Notes: generated from the sequence alone by a model not told the origin. Numbered from the stretch's first letter, positions 1 to 11,640 are shown. The stretch: DNA of 64,000 nt from Anaeramoeba flamelloides (GCA_027625915.1 JANTQA010000057.1:2914001-2978000); one strand, 5' to 3'. A program made the numbers and translations.

Positions 1-270
1 TTCACACCTGAGTTGAAACAGCTATAATCTATTTCTTGTTAAAATTATTATTTGTAAATAAAAAAAAAACATCAAAATGAGGTGTAAAATATTGAATTTA
101 TTCTTCAAATATTAGAGGTTTATAGGTAACTTCTTATACACCACAAACCTAAAAAACATTTATAACAACCATTTTTCTCAATTACACATTTGAAATAATA
201 TCAATAATCCTTTTTTTATTTTCATTTTTCCCGTTTTTTCAACAAACTTGATTTATTTCGTTTCAAAACA
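1..270. other. Upstream region of the V-ATPase subunit e gene
   Basis: AT-rich sequence with no open frame that looks coding. It probably holds the promoter and 5' UTR of the gene starting at 271; the last 60 bases are T-rich and then pyrimidine/A mixed. No defined motif is claimed. Confidence 0.4.
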
Positions 271-726
271 ATGGTTGAAGCTATGGCTGGTCTCACTTGG
301 GGCCTTGTAATTTGGATTATTATCCTAGTTCTTTCAATGTTAATTGCACCTATTTTTGCTAAAGATAAAAAGTATTTCTTTTTCTTTTTTTTTTTTTAAC
401 TTCTTTTCATTGTTTACTTAAATGATCCAACACCTTTAACTTGATTAAAACTTCAACTGATCTTAATAATTTGACTATTTTGTCTTCTAAAAAAAAAGAC
501 TTGCTGTTTTCTTAGCGGCGCTTACGGTCGTTTGTATGGGCATGATGTAAAATTTTATTTTTTTTCTTTTCTTCTTTTTGATTTTGATTTTCCTTTTTCA
601 AAACTTTTTTTTTTGATTTTCCTTTTCTTTCATAACTTTTTGGTTGTTTATTCTCTTAACAAAAGGTGGTGCTTTACGTATATGTCTCAAATGTATCCTT
701 TGGTTCAGCCGATCAAAAAAGATTAA
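271..726 (+). CDS. V-type proton ATPase subunit e (Vma9/ATP6V0E-like)
   Basis: Predicted small hydrophobic subunit of the membrane V0 sector of the vacuolar H+-ATPase, which acidifies endomembrane compartments. Three exons, 271-371, 499-546 and 666-726, join in phase and give a 69-residue protein. Introns are 127 and 119 bp with GTATTT and GTAAAA donors and AG acceptors. The product starts MVEAMAGLTWGLVIW, has two membrane helices (about residues 10-30 and 35-57) and ends with MSQMYPLVQPIKKD. That tail lines up with the CQLHPLVAP...SD end of yeast Vma9 and the AQLNPLFGP of the animal subunit, as I recall those sequences. Length matches the family (about 70-80 aa). None of the exons alone is long enough to be noticed as an ORF apart from the last. 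The start is the first ATG of exon 1. Very likely correct; the splice sites come from phase, consensus and family fit, not transcripts. Confidence 0.88.
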
Positions 727-1651
727 CAAAATGATTACATTTATTCTTTTTCTTTTTTTCTCAACAAAAAGAATCTTGCACTAATTTGGATATTTTGTTT
801 TAAAATTATAAAAAACCCATAAACATAAATTTTAAAACCACCCTATTAATAACCCCCTAGTTAATGAATTTTAAAATCACTAACCCATTTTTTTAATTTT
901 TTTTTTTTTTTTTTCTAATTTTTTTTTTGAATCAAGCACTTACCAATTTTTCTTCACAAAAATCTTTTATTAAAACAAAAAACAATCAATTGAAATTATA
1001 ACCATGTTCCTTAAAAAAGCTCTTTCTTCGAGAAGATCTTGTAAATTGAAAATACTTTATTTTTGTTTTAAATTCAAAATTAATGAAGACTATTTTTTTG
1101 TATTACCAACCCACAAAACTTCTTTTTCTAAAACCAATTAGATCTCATATAATTCATTTTTGGGAACTTGTAACGTCTAATTTGATTCTGCTTTATCGCT
1201 TCAAATTTTTATGTAAACAAATAAAGTCGTTCCAACCCTATTGTGATATTTTATAGTGCACAGAAATTGGTTTTTGATGATAAAATTGCTCGTTTTATGC
1301 CAAACCGTAAAATTGTTAATGAAAGGATCTCTTCAACTGTAAATTTTGTAATACTGGTATTTGAAGAATAAATGGATTAAATTTTCACTTCATTTTCCCT
1401 TATTTTCTTTTAGAAATCAATTTCCCAAAGAAATAGATTGTAATTTGTGGACTCTATTCATTTGTTGGTCACTTATTTGTTTCATATCTTGGTTTAGATA
1501 TTTTGAATGTGAGAACAAATAATTCTAAATGAAATGAAACTAATATTTCAGTATTGAAAAAGTGAAATGAAGTGAAAATTTATCCTCACTTAATAATCAA
1601 ACACCAGTCGAGGAAAAAAAATTTGTTTTTCAACTTTTTTGGTTTTTTGCG

Positions 1652-2170
1652 TTGACAAACAAATTAATAAAAAAACATTCAACAAAAATTTATTTGTTGT
1701 GGTTCTTCAATCTACACAATTGTTAAAATCTCAGGTTTTTACAATTAAAAAAGCAATGATCAAAAAATACTTTCAAGTTTCTTTTATTTACTTTTTCACA
1801 GAAATTCAGTTTTTGGATTAGTTTATTATAAAACAAATTACACTATTCCAACCCTACTGTTGAATCTTTTTCCATCATACAGATTGGTTGTTTATTATAA
1901 AATTGTTTTTTTTGAAATATAAAATTCAATTTATATCACAAGACAAAAATTCCAATTCCGGTTATATCTGAATTGGAAATTTTTTTTTTTAAAAAAACCA
2001 AGACAAAAATTAAATTTTCACAAGAAAAGAAATCAAAGAAATCAAAGAAACCTGAAAGTTTTTTTCGATCATTGCTTTTTTAATTGTAAAAACCTGAGAT
2101 TTTAACAATTTTGTAAATTGAAGATCTACACTAATGCAAGTTTTTGTATTGATTTGTTGATAAATATCTT
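1652..2170. repeat. Foldback element (repeat C), about 520 bp
   Basis: Arms 1703-1816 and 1995-2127 are inverted copies of one another. They share a near-identical core of about 55 bp around TCTCAGGTTTTTACAATTAA and extend less perfectly outward. The centre (1817-1994) is unpaired. Related single-arm sequences occur at about 9070-9230 and 11450-11640, so this is a dispersed family. A non-autonomous foldback/MITE-type element is the likely identity. No coding capacity. Confidence 0.7.
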
Positions 2171-3159
2171 ACAACTAAAAATTGGATATATTAATTTTTT
2201 TTCGCTCTATTCTAACTTTTATGGATTATGAATCACTTTAATAGCCAATTTACGATTTGTTATAAATGATAAAATTTCAAAATAGAAAATTAATCCCTAT
2301 GTCCAGAGTTCACATTTTGATTCTTTTTTCAAAAAAAAACCACAATGAATTCTTTTTTTGATTCTATTGAATCAAAATATTTTTTTTTTATTATTTCAAT
2401 GATAATTTTCAACCTATTTTTCGTTTTTCGAAGTTTTTAATCGAATCTCATTAATCACAAAATTTAATAATTAATAAATAGATTTTTAAAATAATTTAGT
2501 TTGGAAAGAATTTAATATTTCTCAAAAAAAATAAAGATTTGAGATTTTTCTGATTGGTATTTTAGTTTTAATCATCTTTTCATCAATCATGAAATTTTTG
2601 TGTGAATATTTCTTGTCAGACAATTTTTTTACTTTGGAATAGAATTACAAGAATAATTTTTGAGCATTAAATCGATTTTTGAATACAAATACAAAATTAT
2701 TTTTGTGATTAGAAGGTATAAGAGTATAATAATTTTTATAGTAATTGAAAAAATATTCTTGAAAAGATACTTTAACAAGTAAAAAATGTTTATCATAAAT
2801 GATTCGATTTGGAATAATTTTATTATTTTGATAAAAATTTTTAATTTTTGAGATTCTAAATATTCTAAAAATTGAAAAATTTTGATAACTCTGATTATAA
2901 AAATTAATTTATCTTAATAGGTCTTAACCCTTTAATTTTTTTTTTTTAGCAGGCTAAAATTTCAAAAGACAAAATCAATCTCTATATTTTTCAGGGTTTG
3001 GTTAGAATAACTGTATTTTTATCTGATGTAACAGAAATTGTAATTTTCTTTGATATAATAGAAATATAAAAATTCACCCTTTTTCAACTCAAGCGGTCGA
3101 GTTTTATTGAATAAATAGAGCATATTCTAAGAGTTCAATCCAATAATCTTTTAAAAATA

Positions 3160-3420
3160 AATTTTCAATTTTTAGATTTGATTATTACTCATTTCCTTTT
3201 TTCCAGTAACGTAATCTGTTTCCTTAGATCTGAATTTTTTTTTCAATGGTTGATAGAAGGTTAGTGTTAAGTTTGTTAAATTGGTAAATAACATACAATT
3301 GGTAAATGGTATCTTATCGTTTGATCGATCAATAATTGTTGGTGGAATTTTAACAAAGTCACCAATGCAATTTTTGGTTGCGATGGTTTCAATTTTCAAC
3401 ACATAGATTTAAATTTTTTC
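3160..3420 (-). repeat. Dispersed repeat B, copy 1 (coding-like fossil)
   Basis: Shares the order of blocks with copies at about 6530-7110 and 12960-13550: CGTAA..TGTTTC, then TTTGATCGATCAAT, then a block ending in TTCAACACA. Read on the minus strand it gives a 76-residue open stretch (3172-3402). Phrases of it (LKI.E, KNC, FVKI, ID[RQ]..D, and SNET/SKET.YV near the end) recur in the other copies. The conservation of amino-acid-like phrases suggests descent from a protein-coding sequence. The family was not recognised. Confidence 0.5.
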
Positions 3421-4132
3421 CTTTTCATTTTTTTTTTCTTTTATTTTGATAAAAATAATTACATATAAAAATATTAATATTGGGAAACTTTAATGTTGAT
3501 TTAATATTATGCTTAGAAAAATACAAAAAAATAAGGTTTTTTTTTTGCCTATTTTTTTGATTTTTCGTGTTTCAAAATTTTTGGAATGGGTTTTATATCT
3601 AGATATATATATTATTTAAACATTAAAAGAATCGTAATAATAAGCGTAATTTTCCATTTATTTATTGAACAATTAGGAAAAATTAGTTACTTTTTTTAAG
3701 AATCAACAAACATATCTTTTAAAATTTTCATATATATATATATAAATCTCAAGATTCTTCAATATTCAAAGTTGTAAATAACAAATTTAATATTGGCAAA
3801 ATTAAATTTAATAAAAACAAAAATTAATCTAAAATTAATATTCTATAAAATCTTTTTTGATCTACTTTATTTCAAAATATTTGGAATTTCAATCGAGTAA
3901 ATTAATTTTTTTATTTAAAACTAATTAAAAAAAATAAAATAATTCTATTGATTTTTTCAGTAAAATTTCAAAATTCCACCCTTGTAAAAATATGATCTAA
4001 TTTCAATTTTGCATTTTTTTTTTAGTTTTTCAGAAGGCAAAAGAAAAAGTAATCAAATTTTGGATAATTTTTGTCTATTTGACAATAAAAAAAAAAAAAA
4101 AACAATAAAATCCCAAAAATGATTGAAAAGAC

Positions 4133-5242
4133 TTAATCAAATAAGGAACAATAAGAAATCCGAGCTTTTGTATCAAAGGAAGTAAAGGCAAATGCAGAAG
4201 GATTTTGGGGGTGTATACTAAAAGAAGGGATGGCTTGGGAAGAAAGGGCTTGTGAATGGAGAAATTCAAAAGACTTGCCTTCTTTTTTGACCAAATGCAC
4301 AACACCATCGCTATCTGAAAGGGCAAATGTGCTTTTGTTATTATTTTGGTTTTTAGCGTTTGTGTATTGTGTCCATTCCCCATGCCAGATCGTCAGCCAA
4401 GATTCCCCAACTGATTGCGATACATCTTTTTTCACCAGCTCGGAGTCTTTAATTTGCAAAACTGCTATTGTTGAGTTGACACAGGTTGCTAAAAGGGATT
4501 TGGCAGGCTTTGAAACTTCGTCGAACGAAAGCGAGCAAACGCCTTGGTTCGTGGTCTCGTCAATAAGCGGGACTGATGTGTTCCTCAGGTCCCACAAATG
4601 GATGGCACCTGACTCGTGGCCAGAGGCAAGTAGTCTGTTTGTGTTGTCATGGGCCGATCCTAGCGCGACACTCCAACAGTCGTCGCTGGTTTGTGAGCTT
4701 GCCGCGTATTGGAAAATGGGCTTTTGCTTTTGCCTTACATCCCAAAGCTTAACAGCTCCATCGTGTCCTCCAGTGCACACCTCGGGCGATCCATACCCTG
4801 AATACTCATCGCCGCCACCAGCACAGCTAATGCTATTGATCATGGTTGTATGTGCACCTTGAACACGCATAATGGGCGTTCTCCTCCCTTCGTCTAAATC
4901 CCAAATGCCAAAATTGCCAGAAAAGTCCCCTACAGCTAGCTTTCGACTGCTGATTTCGCTCATCCCAATGCTTCCGCATTTGATCGAAGCGCTTTGCTGA
5001 TATGTCTTAATTATTCGGATTTTTTTACCTTTGACAACTTCATTAACTGTAAAGCTTCCTTGTCCCGAAATACCCATCCCTAATAATACAAATTTCCCTG
5101 AGTCGCCCAACCATTTTATATCATACGCAGTTATTGGCATCGATTTTTCTGCATAGATTTGAAAAATTTCTTTTTCTTTTTCTTTTTCTTGTTGTTTTTG
5201 TTTTTGGTTCATCAAAAGACTTTGTGATTTGTTGGTTTTCAA
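4133..5242 (-). CDS. WDR92: WD40 protein WDR92/DNAAF10 (Monad)
   Basis: Single-exon gene for a 369-residue WD40 beta-propeller protein. The family is an adaptor of the R2TP/PAQosome chaperone machinery and is needed to pre-assemble axonemal dynein arms. Diagnostic stretches in order are SIKCGSIGMSE, RKLAVGDFSGNFGIWDL, PEVCTGGHDGAVKLWDVRQK, DDCWSVALG, SGHESGAIHLWDLRN, GVCSLSFDEV, and near the end the blade containing SFDTKARISYC. They match the order and spacing of human WDR92 (357 aa) as I know it. A Lys/Gln/Glu-rich N-terminal extension of about 25 residues (EKEKEKE) is extra. The gene is markedly less AT-rich than its surroundings. The first ATG of the frame is taken as start; the second Met, at codon 11, is also possible. 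Identification as WDR92 rather than a generic WD40 protein is strong. Confidence 0.9.
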   Translation of the reverse strand: MKTNKSQSLLMNQKQKQQEKEKEKEIFQIYAEKSMPITAYDIKWLGDSGKFVLLGMGISGQGSFTVNEVVKGKKIRIIKTYQQSASIKCGSIGMSEISSRKLAVGDFSGNFGIWDLDEGRRTPIMRVQGAHTTMINSISCAGGGDEYSGYGSPEVCTGGHDGAVKLWDVRQKQKPIFQYAASSQTSDDCWSVALGSAHDNTNRLLASGHESGAIHLWDLRNTSVPLIDETTNQGVCSLSFDEVSKPAKSLLATCVNSTIAVLQIKDSELVKKDVSQSVGESWLTIWHGEWTQYTNAKNQNNNKSTFALSDSDGVVHLVKKEGKSFEFLHSQALSSQAIPSFSIHPQNPSAFAFTSFDTKARISYCSLFD

Positions 5243-6185
5243 GTTTGATCCTTTGTTTTTGTTTTTTTTTTTTAATACAAATTTAAATTATTTGGGCCGT
5301 GAAAGTTTTTTGTTTCCAAGTTATTCAACCAATTGATAACAATAAAAGAAAAAAGGTTTACTTTCAAAAAAAATGTTAAATTTGGTAATAAATTTAAAAT
5401 TATAATTTAATCACTTTATTGTTTCACACAATTAAAAACAATAACAGAATCGTTTATTGTTTTATTTTTGAAATTTTGAAGTAATTCTCTTTTAAGGGAG
5501 TATGAACATTTTACAATTTTGAAAAATTTTAATTGTGAGAATCTTATTGAAAAATGATTTTTTAAGTGTAAAAAGGGATATTGAAACTTTGAAACTAAAA
5601 TATCATTCGGGACTCTATTTGTGAAAAGAGAGTGAAAACAAAGTAATTCAGAGTTGAATCTTTCATTTTTCGATTTTTTTGAACATTTTTTTTGATTAAA
5701 TTTTTGGTTTATATAAATTTGGTTTTGGATCTTGAAATGTGTTTATATGAATACTCGAAATTAATCCAATAACAACCAAAAAAAAAATAGACCCAAAAGA
5801 TGTGTATTTGAAATAAATATTTTTTTTTAGAATACCAAACAAGAAAAATCACCATTCCAAAGAAACCTGTTGAAATTAAGAATTAAAAAATATAATCTCA
5901 AAGTATATTGTCGAAGTTGTGTTTTCTTCTTTACCTTCTTAATAAGGATGATTACAGACAAAAAATAGCCTTGAATTTCTTACCGATTATTATTTATTAT
6001 TATTTTAATAAAACTTTTTTTTCAAAATTTGCTTAAAAATGATTTTTTCAAAGATTTTTATTCGACTGAACAAAATAAAGAATCTTTTTTCAAAACTCAA
6101 GGAAAAAAATCAGCTTTTTAATCTAAAAAATTAAGTGGGATTATTAATACCCTTTTAAAACTGTTAACATTGATGAATTATTTTA

Positions 6186-6378
6186 CAGTCAGTTCCTCTT
6201 TAAGGTACAACTTTCAACGATATTTAGGTGACAAACATCAATGAAATTTAAGGCCCAAAATTCAGATTCTAGTAAAATAAATAGTAAAAAAAAAATTCCA
6301 AAATTTTGTGCCTTAATTTGAGATTTTTTTTGCCTTAAATTTTGTTGAAAGTTTGTGCCTTAAAAGTGGAACTGACTG
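6186..6378. mobile_element. MITE A copy 1: 193-bp palindrome, Tc1/mariner-type ends
   Basis: Begins CAGTCAGTTCC and ends GGAACTGACTG, with TA on both sides, which fits a TA target-site duplication of the Tc1/mariner superfamily. Nearly the whole length folds back: the left arm ...AAGG.ACAA.CTTTCAACGA and the right arm TTGAAAGTTTGTGCCTT pair. Two more copies in this window (51012-51208 and 61131-61325) share length and sequence. No coding capacity, so non-autonomous. Confidence 0.85.
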
Positions 6379-6529
6379 TAGAAGTAAGATTTTTTTTCAA
6401 AGTCTATATCCACATCAAAATTTATTATTAGAAAAAATTCAAGGTATCATTTAAACAGCTGTATATCTAGAATTATCTATAAAACAATTATATCAAAATT
6501 TGTTTCTTAAATTCAAAAGACCTATAAAA

Positions 6530-7110
6530 CTAAAAAAAAAATTGATACCAAAAAGGAATTACAAACTTAAATTAGAAATTTTCCACACAGTTAAAATGTT
6601 CCAAACAATTGAAATAATACGTTTCATTCAAATTGAAAATAATTTTGATTTTTGAAAAATAATAAAAATTATTTTTTCATCTTTTTTTTTTTGTTTTCAT
6701 TTCATTTTTTGAATTACGTAACTTGTTTCGTTCGATCAAAAATTTTTTTCAACAATTGATATTATGTTAAAGTTGAGTTTTTCCATATAGAAGAACTCAA
6801 ATAAAATTATATTGGTAGTATCTGACGTTTGATCGATCAATGTTCCTAATAGAATTTAAACAAATTTACTAATGTATTTTTTTGTTTTGTCCATCTCCAA
6901 AATTTTTAACGCACCCATGATTTATTTGTATTGATAATTATTTATTTTTTGTTTTGTGATTATTGTAATTTATAAACAATTGTTAACATTTCAATTAGTG
7001 AAAGGTTCTAATTAGGTATTTCTTCGTGATTTGATAAAATAAGTTTTTTTTTTACACAAATAGAATTACGGTGTGTTAAAAATTTTTAATTGGGGTTTAT
7101 ATTGTTGAGT
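6530..7110 (-). repeat. Dispersed repeat B, copy 2
   Basis: About 580 bp. Its reverse complement aligns along its whole length with 12960-13550 (roughly four bases in five the same by eye), and its middle aligns with 3160-3420. Landmarks are ACGTAA.TTGTTTCGTTCGAT, GATCGATCAAT, CATGATTTATTTGTATTGAT and ACAATTGTTAACATTTCAA. Read on the minus strand the middle carries amino-acid phrases shared with copy 1. Unclassified fossil. Confidence 0.65.
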
Positions 7111-8045
7111 TTGGTTAGTGAATAAAAAAAACACTTAAAATTCAACTTTGAAAAAGTCAATAATAATTTTCGAAAAGAGTTTCATCTTTTTAAAGCAAAG
7201 GATTTTTTCAATAATTTAAAAATACAATTCTCAAAATGCCAGTTTAACATAGTCAACTATTATATGGATTAGATGTATTTAATTTTTCAGAAACTGATTT
7301 CCAAAAAATTGATTTATGGATTAATAAAACAATAAAAGAATCATTATTAATCATCTCATATTCCCCAAAGCTTAATTATGATACCTAAGCGAAAATTAAA
7401 TATGTTAGAATCACAAGATAGAATAGAAAATTTGAATAAATTCAAAAATTAAAAATTCTACCTTTTAAGAAATGAAATAATCTTCTTCCGTTTAGTGGAA
7501 AAGATCATAAAATATCAATAAATCAATTATAGAGAATTATAATTTGAACTCGTGAACCACAAAATTAGTCAATTAAAAAATAACACAAGATTTAAATATA
7601 GTTTTATTCTTCAAAATATAAAAAAAATAGAGAAAAATATATGTATTTTACTAAAATAATTTGAATTTTGGAAAATATAACAATAAAAAAAAATTTAAAA
7701 TGGAAAAGTTTGACTTCTATTTTAAAGTTTGGAAATTAAACAAATTATATAAACAGAAATTCATCTGCTTTTGAAAAGAATAATATAAAAACCAACTTTT
7801 CTAATGAAAAATTTGCCCCTATTTTTGAAATTTGGTTTATATTGATTTTTTGATAAGTTGGAAAAAAATTTGTTTAATTGTTTTTTTTTTTTTCAATAAT
7901 AAGGTATTTTAATAAATTTTTTAGAGATAATAACCAATATATGTCAATAAATAAAAATATAGAGTAATTATTTTATTTTTTGAAAGGTCAATAAAAAAAG
8001 AAAAAAATAATGAACAAAAAGTTTGCCACTAATTTTGAAATTTGG

Positions 8046-8074
8046 CTTATATATACAGATATATATATATATAC

Positions 8075-8110
<36 letters not shown>

Positions 8111-8140
8111 GTATATGTATATGTATATATACATATCATT
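8046..8140. repeat. TA/TATG microsatellite
   Basis: Long TA runs broken by two CAG units, passing into TATGTATATG units. Simple-sequence repeat; likely variable in length. Confidence 0.9.
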
Positions 8141-8369
8141 GGAGATTGGAATCACTTTCTTTGTAACTTAATCAGCCTCTCAAAGAATTGCAAAATCTGG
8201 ATTTTATGATTAAAAAAAAATAAATTATCAGATATTTTAGATAATAATATTATTATTACAAAAAAAAAATTCAATATCTTTATGAGCTCTAGTAATAATA
8301 AAACTGATTTTTTAGTCTTTTCATTAAATTTGCTAAAAAAAAAACTAAGTTTAGGAATTCCGAACGTGT

Positions 8370-8650
8370 AATCGAGTACCTAATTCTGGTCATCGAGTGC
8401 CTAAGTTTTTTTTTTTAAATCTAGAAATAAAAAAAAACCTAACTGTACTTTTCTTGAGTTTTTCTGTTTAATCTGTAAAATCAATAGATTTATCGTTAAC
8501 TTCTAAAACTAAAAAAAAAAAAAAGTTACATCGCTTTTCCCAAATCTAAAAGAGTGTTTCAAAAAATAATCAGTACTTTTTTTTCTTCTTCTTGTACCAA
8601 TGCAACATCTAATCTACTACTCAATAGTGAACCAACGATCACATCAATTC
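8370..8650. repeat. Fragments of repeat F and of transposon E
   Basis: 8370-8470 carries the GAGTGCCTAAGTTTTTT...AAACCTAAC phrases seen in the large palindromes at 41560-42070 and 52296-52960. About 8545-8650, read on the minus strand, matches the right part of the Tc1/mariner-like element E (TAGATTGGATGTTGCCTTGG and the following A-rich stretch, then TTTGAAACAC). Both look like old fragments. Confidence 0.5.
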
Positions 8651-9069
8651 TGAAAGTAGGTCGGGTTATTTCCAGGAAATTTTAAATAAGGAATTAAATT
8701 TTGTTGAAATTTTTTTTGTTATTTCATACAGTTTTCTTGAAATTTTCTTTTATTTTCATGGGAAAAATTTTCTTAAAAATGAAACATTATTTTTTTTCTA
8801 TAAATTTTTCAATTTGAACCTTCATTTTTAGAATTTCTTTTTTTAATATTCGAACTTTGAGAAATCATTACCATATTTATTTAATGTTTATTGTCAGTTT
8901 ATTTGATCAACTCATGTATAGGCCCTCAATAAATGGGAAACAAAATTTTTATTTTTAAACACTGGTTTTCTTTTTTGTAAGTTTTCTTTTGTCATATAAA
9001 TTCTATGGAAAAATTTTTTGGTTCCTTTGGTAAATAAAAAAAGTAATAAAAAAAAATTTCATTAATTTT

Positions 9070-9230
9070 TAACCCCAATTTCCAAAATGCCAAAATCACA
9101 ACTTTTTACAATTTAAAAAACTATAATCAAAAAAAATCCTTCAAGTTTAAGTGATTTTTTTGATTACATTCAATTTTTGACTCGATTATCAAAAAAAAAA
9201 AAAAAGTCTAGTAATGCAAGAGATATATCA
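9070..9230 (+). repeat. Repeat C arm, copy 2
   Basis: Matches 11450-11640 over the phrases AATTTCCAAAAT, ACAATTTAAAA.ACTATAATC, CCTTCAAGTTTA.GTG and TTGATTA.ATTCAATTTTTG, and more weakly the arms of the foldback at 1652-2170. Dispersed non-coding repeat. Confidence 0.55.
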
Positions 9231-9700
9231 AAATGTATCTGAGAATATCAATAGAAATTGAAGTTGATGTTTCGTCAAAGAGATTACTTATCTAAGGAAC
9301 AACCAATTTGTATGACTATAAATTTTTTAAGATTGTGTTGGAATGGTTATAGAACCCATCAAAAGATAAATCATATTGGTACTTGCTCTTGGGCTAGGGA
9401 CTTTTTTGGTAAAAAATTCCAATGATAGGACTACTTCCATAGTGAACATTTAAATAAAAGTCAACAATAAATATCTCGCTTAATTTTTTATTAACAAACA
9501 TTTGACAGATCATATTTGAAATATATAAATCAAATCTCATACCTTTTGTCAATTATTTTGAGAAATCATTTTTTTTTACTTCCTTTACTCTTTTATTAAT
9601 AAACAATTATCTTTAAATCACCAGTTGTAAAGTCTCCAAAGAAACAAAACAGTTTAACTTTTTGATTCTCTTTTCTTTACGAATAAAATTTAATTTTTTA

Positions 9701-10592
9701 ATGTCTGATAATACAAAAGAAGAAATTACAATCAACAAAGAAAAAATCAAATCCAGAAACAACAAAAATGACCTTCAAACAAATGAAACAATGACGGAAG
9801 TAGGTAGTTTAAATACCACTAATAAAAATACTAACAGTAAGATTGATCATGATTTTTCTTTTTATTTTCTAATTTTTTTCTCATTTTACTTTTTTATTTC
9901 GAGTGTTCTTCTTCAAAGAATAAATTTAAACGATCTCAAAGCACCAAAAACTATTTAAAGGGTTTCAATTCAGTGTATTAAATTTTGACACAAACAATTG
10001 TTTTTTTGAACGAAGGAACCAATACAATACCAAAAAAAGAATTAAAAATTCTAAAACATAAAAGAAAGGAAAATCTTAACAAAAGTCACTACAACAAAAT
10101 CTTTTATTATTGATTTGATGTAAAATCCAAAACTGTTGCTGTACCACAATTAGAAAATGAAAAAGTTTTATTGTGATTCTCTGAAAACAGTATCAAACAA
10201 ACCATAAGATCTTGTCAAATCCATTTTAGAGCACTCCCAACAATACAACGATAATTTCTCATACAGTTTGTTCAATAACCCGCGTCATCATCCTTTTTTG
10301 TGTTTTTAAAAATTATTAGTATTGTTTTTTGAAAATAATTGTTGTTTTTTTTTTTTAAATATTTTAAATGATTATTTGGCGCTGTTTTTCGGTTTTTATT
10401 TTGTGTTTAATCAAAAATACAGTTCAGAAAAACTATACTTTCAAATTAACTAATATTTACGATACAATAGATCATATTATCCAAGCGTTTTTCTACAACC
10501 TTCAAGACCAATATCCTCATAATAGAGATCTAATTCAACAAAATTTAAACAAATCAACACCAAAATCCACAACAACATATCTTTCAATTTGA
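9701..10592 (+). CDS. Doubtful small two-exon gene, function unknown
   Basis: Exon 1 (9701-9836) opens with MSDNTKEEITINKEK and is Asn/Lys/Thr-rich, a composition seen in accepted coding regions of this window. It ends at a good GTAAGA donor. Exon 2 (10423-10592) follows a TACAG acceptor in phase and reads QKNYTFKLTNIYDTIDHIIQ..., ending in LSI and a TGA stop, for about 101 residues. The second exon could alternatively be a separate ORF starting at 10368. The proposed 586-bp intron is longer than most here, and its 10236-10290 part also reads open, so a third exon is possible. No family recognised. Composition alone supports coding, so this stays tentative. Confidence 0.3.
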
Positions 10593-11302
10593 ATAAATAC
10601 AAAAAAAATCAATAAAAAGGATAAAAAGAGTTTCTTAAAAAATTTTTGTGTGTTTCTCGACATAAGCAAAAATGATTGAAATTTTTCAATGTTTTTTTGA
10701 AAAAGGAAAACAAAAATTTCCTATCAATTTCCTTTTTTCCTTTAGTCAATAACCTTCAAATCATATCTTGTAATTGACTGACTTTATTTATTTATTTCAT
10801 TCCTTTTTTTGCTATATTGGATGAGATAAGAATCCTCAGTGAAGCAATATTTCATATTAAATCAAAAGTTAATTAGTCTATATTTTGTTTAATTAAAATT
10901 CTACAAGACATGCTCAATTGACCAAATTATTTAAAAATCAATTCTTTTTCAACAATTTTCTTAGTGAGAGCAAATTAAACCTCTAAAAAGATCAATTTTC
11001 ATTGACTATATCAAGATCTTTCAATTTTTCTTTCAATTAGAAGAAATAATATTTCTTAGAAAACTTTGAAAAAAAATTTCAATTAGGACTTCGAGAAGGA
11101 CAATATTATTGTCAACCAGACTTCCTTGTTAAAAATTAAGACAACTCTTGAAAACTTTTCATTTTCAACAACAGATAAAAATAGAAAACAATATCAAAAA
11201 AGTTGAAAAACAACACTTAAAAACACTTTTTTGAAAAAACCACAGTAAAATTTTAAAAAAAAATAGTTATTGAAGTCAACACGGGTTATTGAACAAACTG
11301 TA
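10263..11302. repeat. 21-bp inverted repeat, 1 kb apart
   Basis: The 21-bp stretch at 10263-10283 (TACAGTTTGTTC then AATAACCCG) recurs exactly as its reverse complement at 11282-11302. Similarity beyond the 21 bp is weak, with a GTGTTTTTAA phrase on the inner side of both. Either the ends of a decayed transposon or an inverted duplication of a short piece of the putative gene at 9701-10592. Confidence 0.45.
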
Positions 11303-11449
11303 AATAAAAATTAATTTTCAATAATGAAATTCGATCTTGTCTAATAAACGGAAAATTTGGTTCTGAAGGGGTTTTTTAAAACCCTAAAAATTCTAAAAGA
11401 AAAAAAAATTTATGCCAACCTTTTTTTTTAAATTTTGAAAAACAAATTA

Positions 11450-11640
11450 ATATAAAATCGTAACAATGTTGCAGAATTTCAATTTCCAAAATTGAATAAG
11501 TCACAGATTTAAACAATTTAAAACACTATAATCAAAAAAATTCCTTCAAGTTTATGTGGTTTCTTTGATTAAATTCAATTTTTGTCTTTGTTTTTTTTTT
11601 AAAAAAAAGTTCTTTATGATGTAAGAGTAATTGTATTTTT
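11450..11640 (+). repeat. Repeat C arm, copy 3
   Basis: Aligns with 9070-9230 from AATTTCAATTTCCAAAAT through CACTATAATC to TTTGATTAAATTCAATTTTTG and beyond (GATG.AAGAG). Non-coding dispersed repeat. Confidence 0.55.

Larger units (their letters stand above)
727..4132. other. Intergenic, repeat-bearing
   Basis: No convincing gene. It contains a foldback element (about 1652-2170) and one divergent copy of dispersed repeat B (about 3160-3420), listed separately. The rest is A/T-rich with poly-A and poly-T runs. Two short matching phrases around 1230 and 1840 (ttccaaccct) hint at further old repeats. Nothing else seen. Confidence 0.5.
5243..9700. other. Intergenic repeat graveyard
   Basis: No gene supported over 4.4 kb. 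It holds palindromic MITE A copy 1 (6186-6378), repeat B copy 2 (6530-7110), a TA microsatellite (about 8046-8140), a fragment of repeat F (8370-8470), a minus-strand fragment resembling transposon E (about 8545-8650) and a repeat C arm (about 9070-9230). The rest is plain A/T-rich sequence. Confidence 0.55.

Noticed and set aside
4230-4862. 210-codon plus-strand frame opposite the WDR92 gene
   Set aside because: It is the antisense shadow of a clear WD40 gene; no recognisable protein features.
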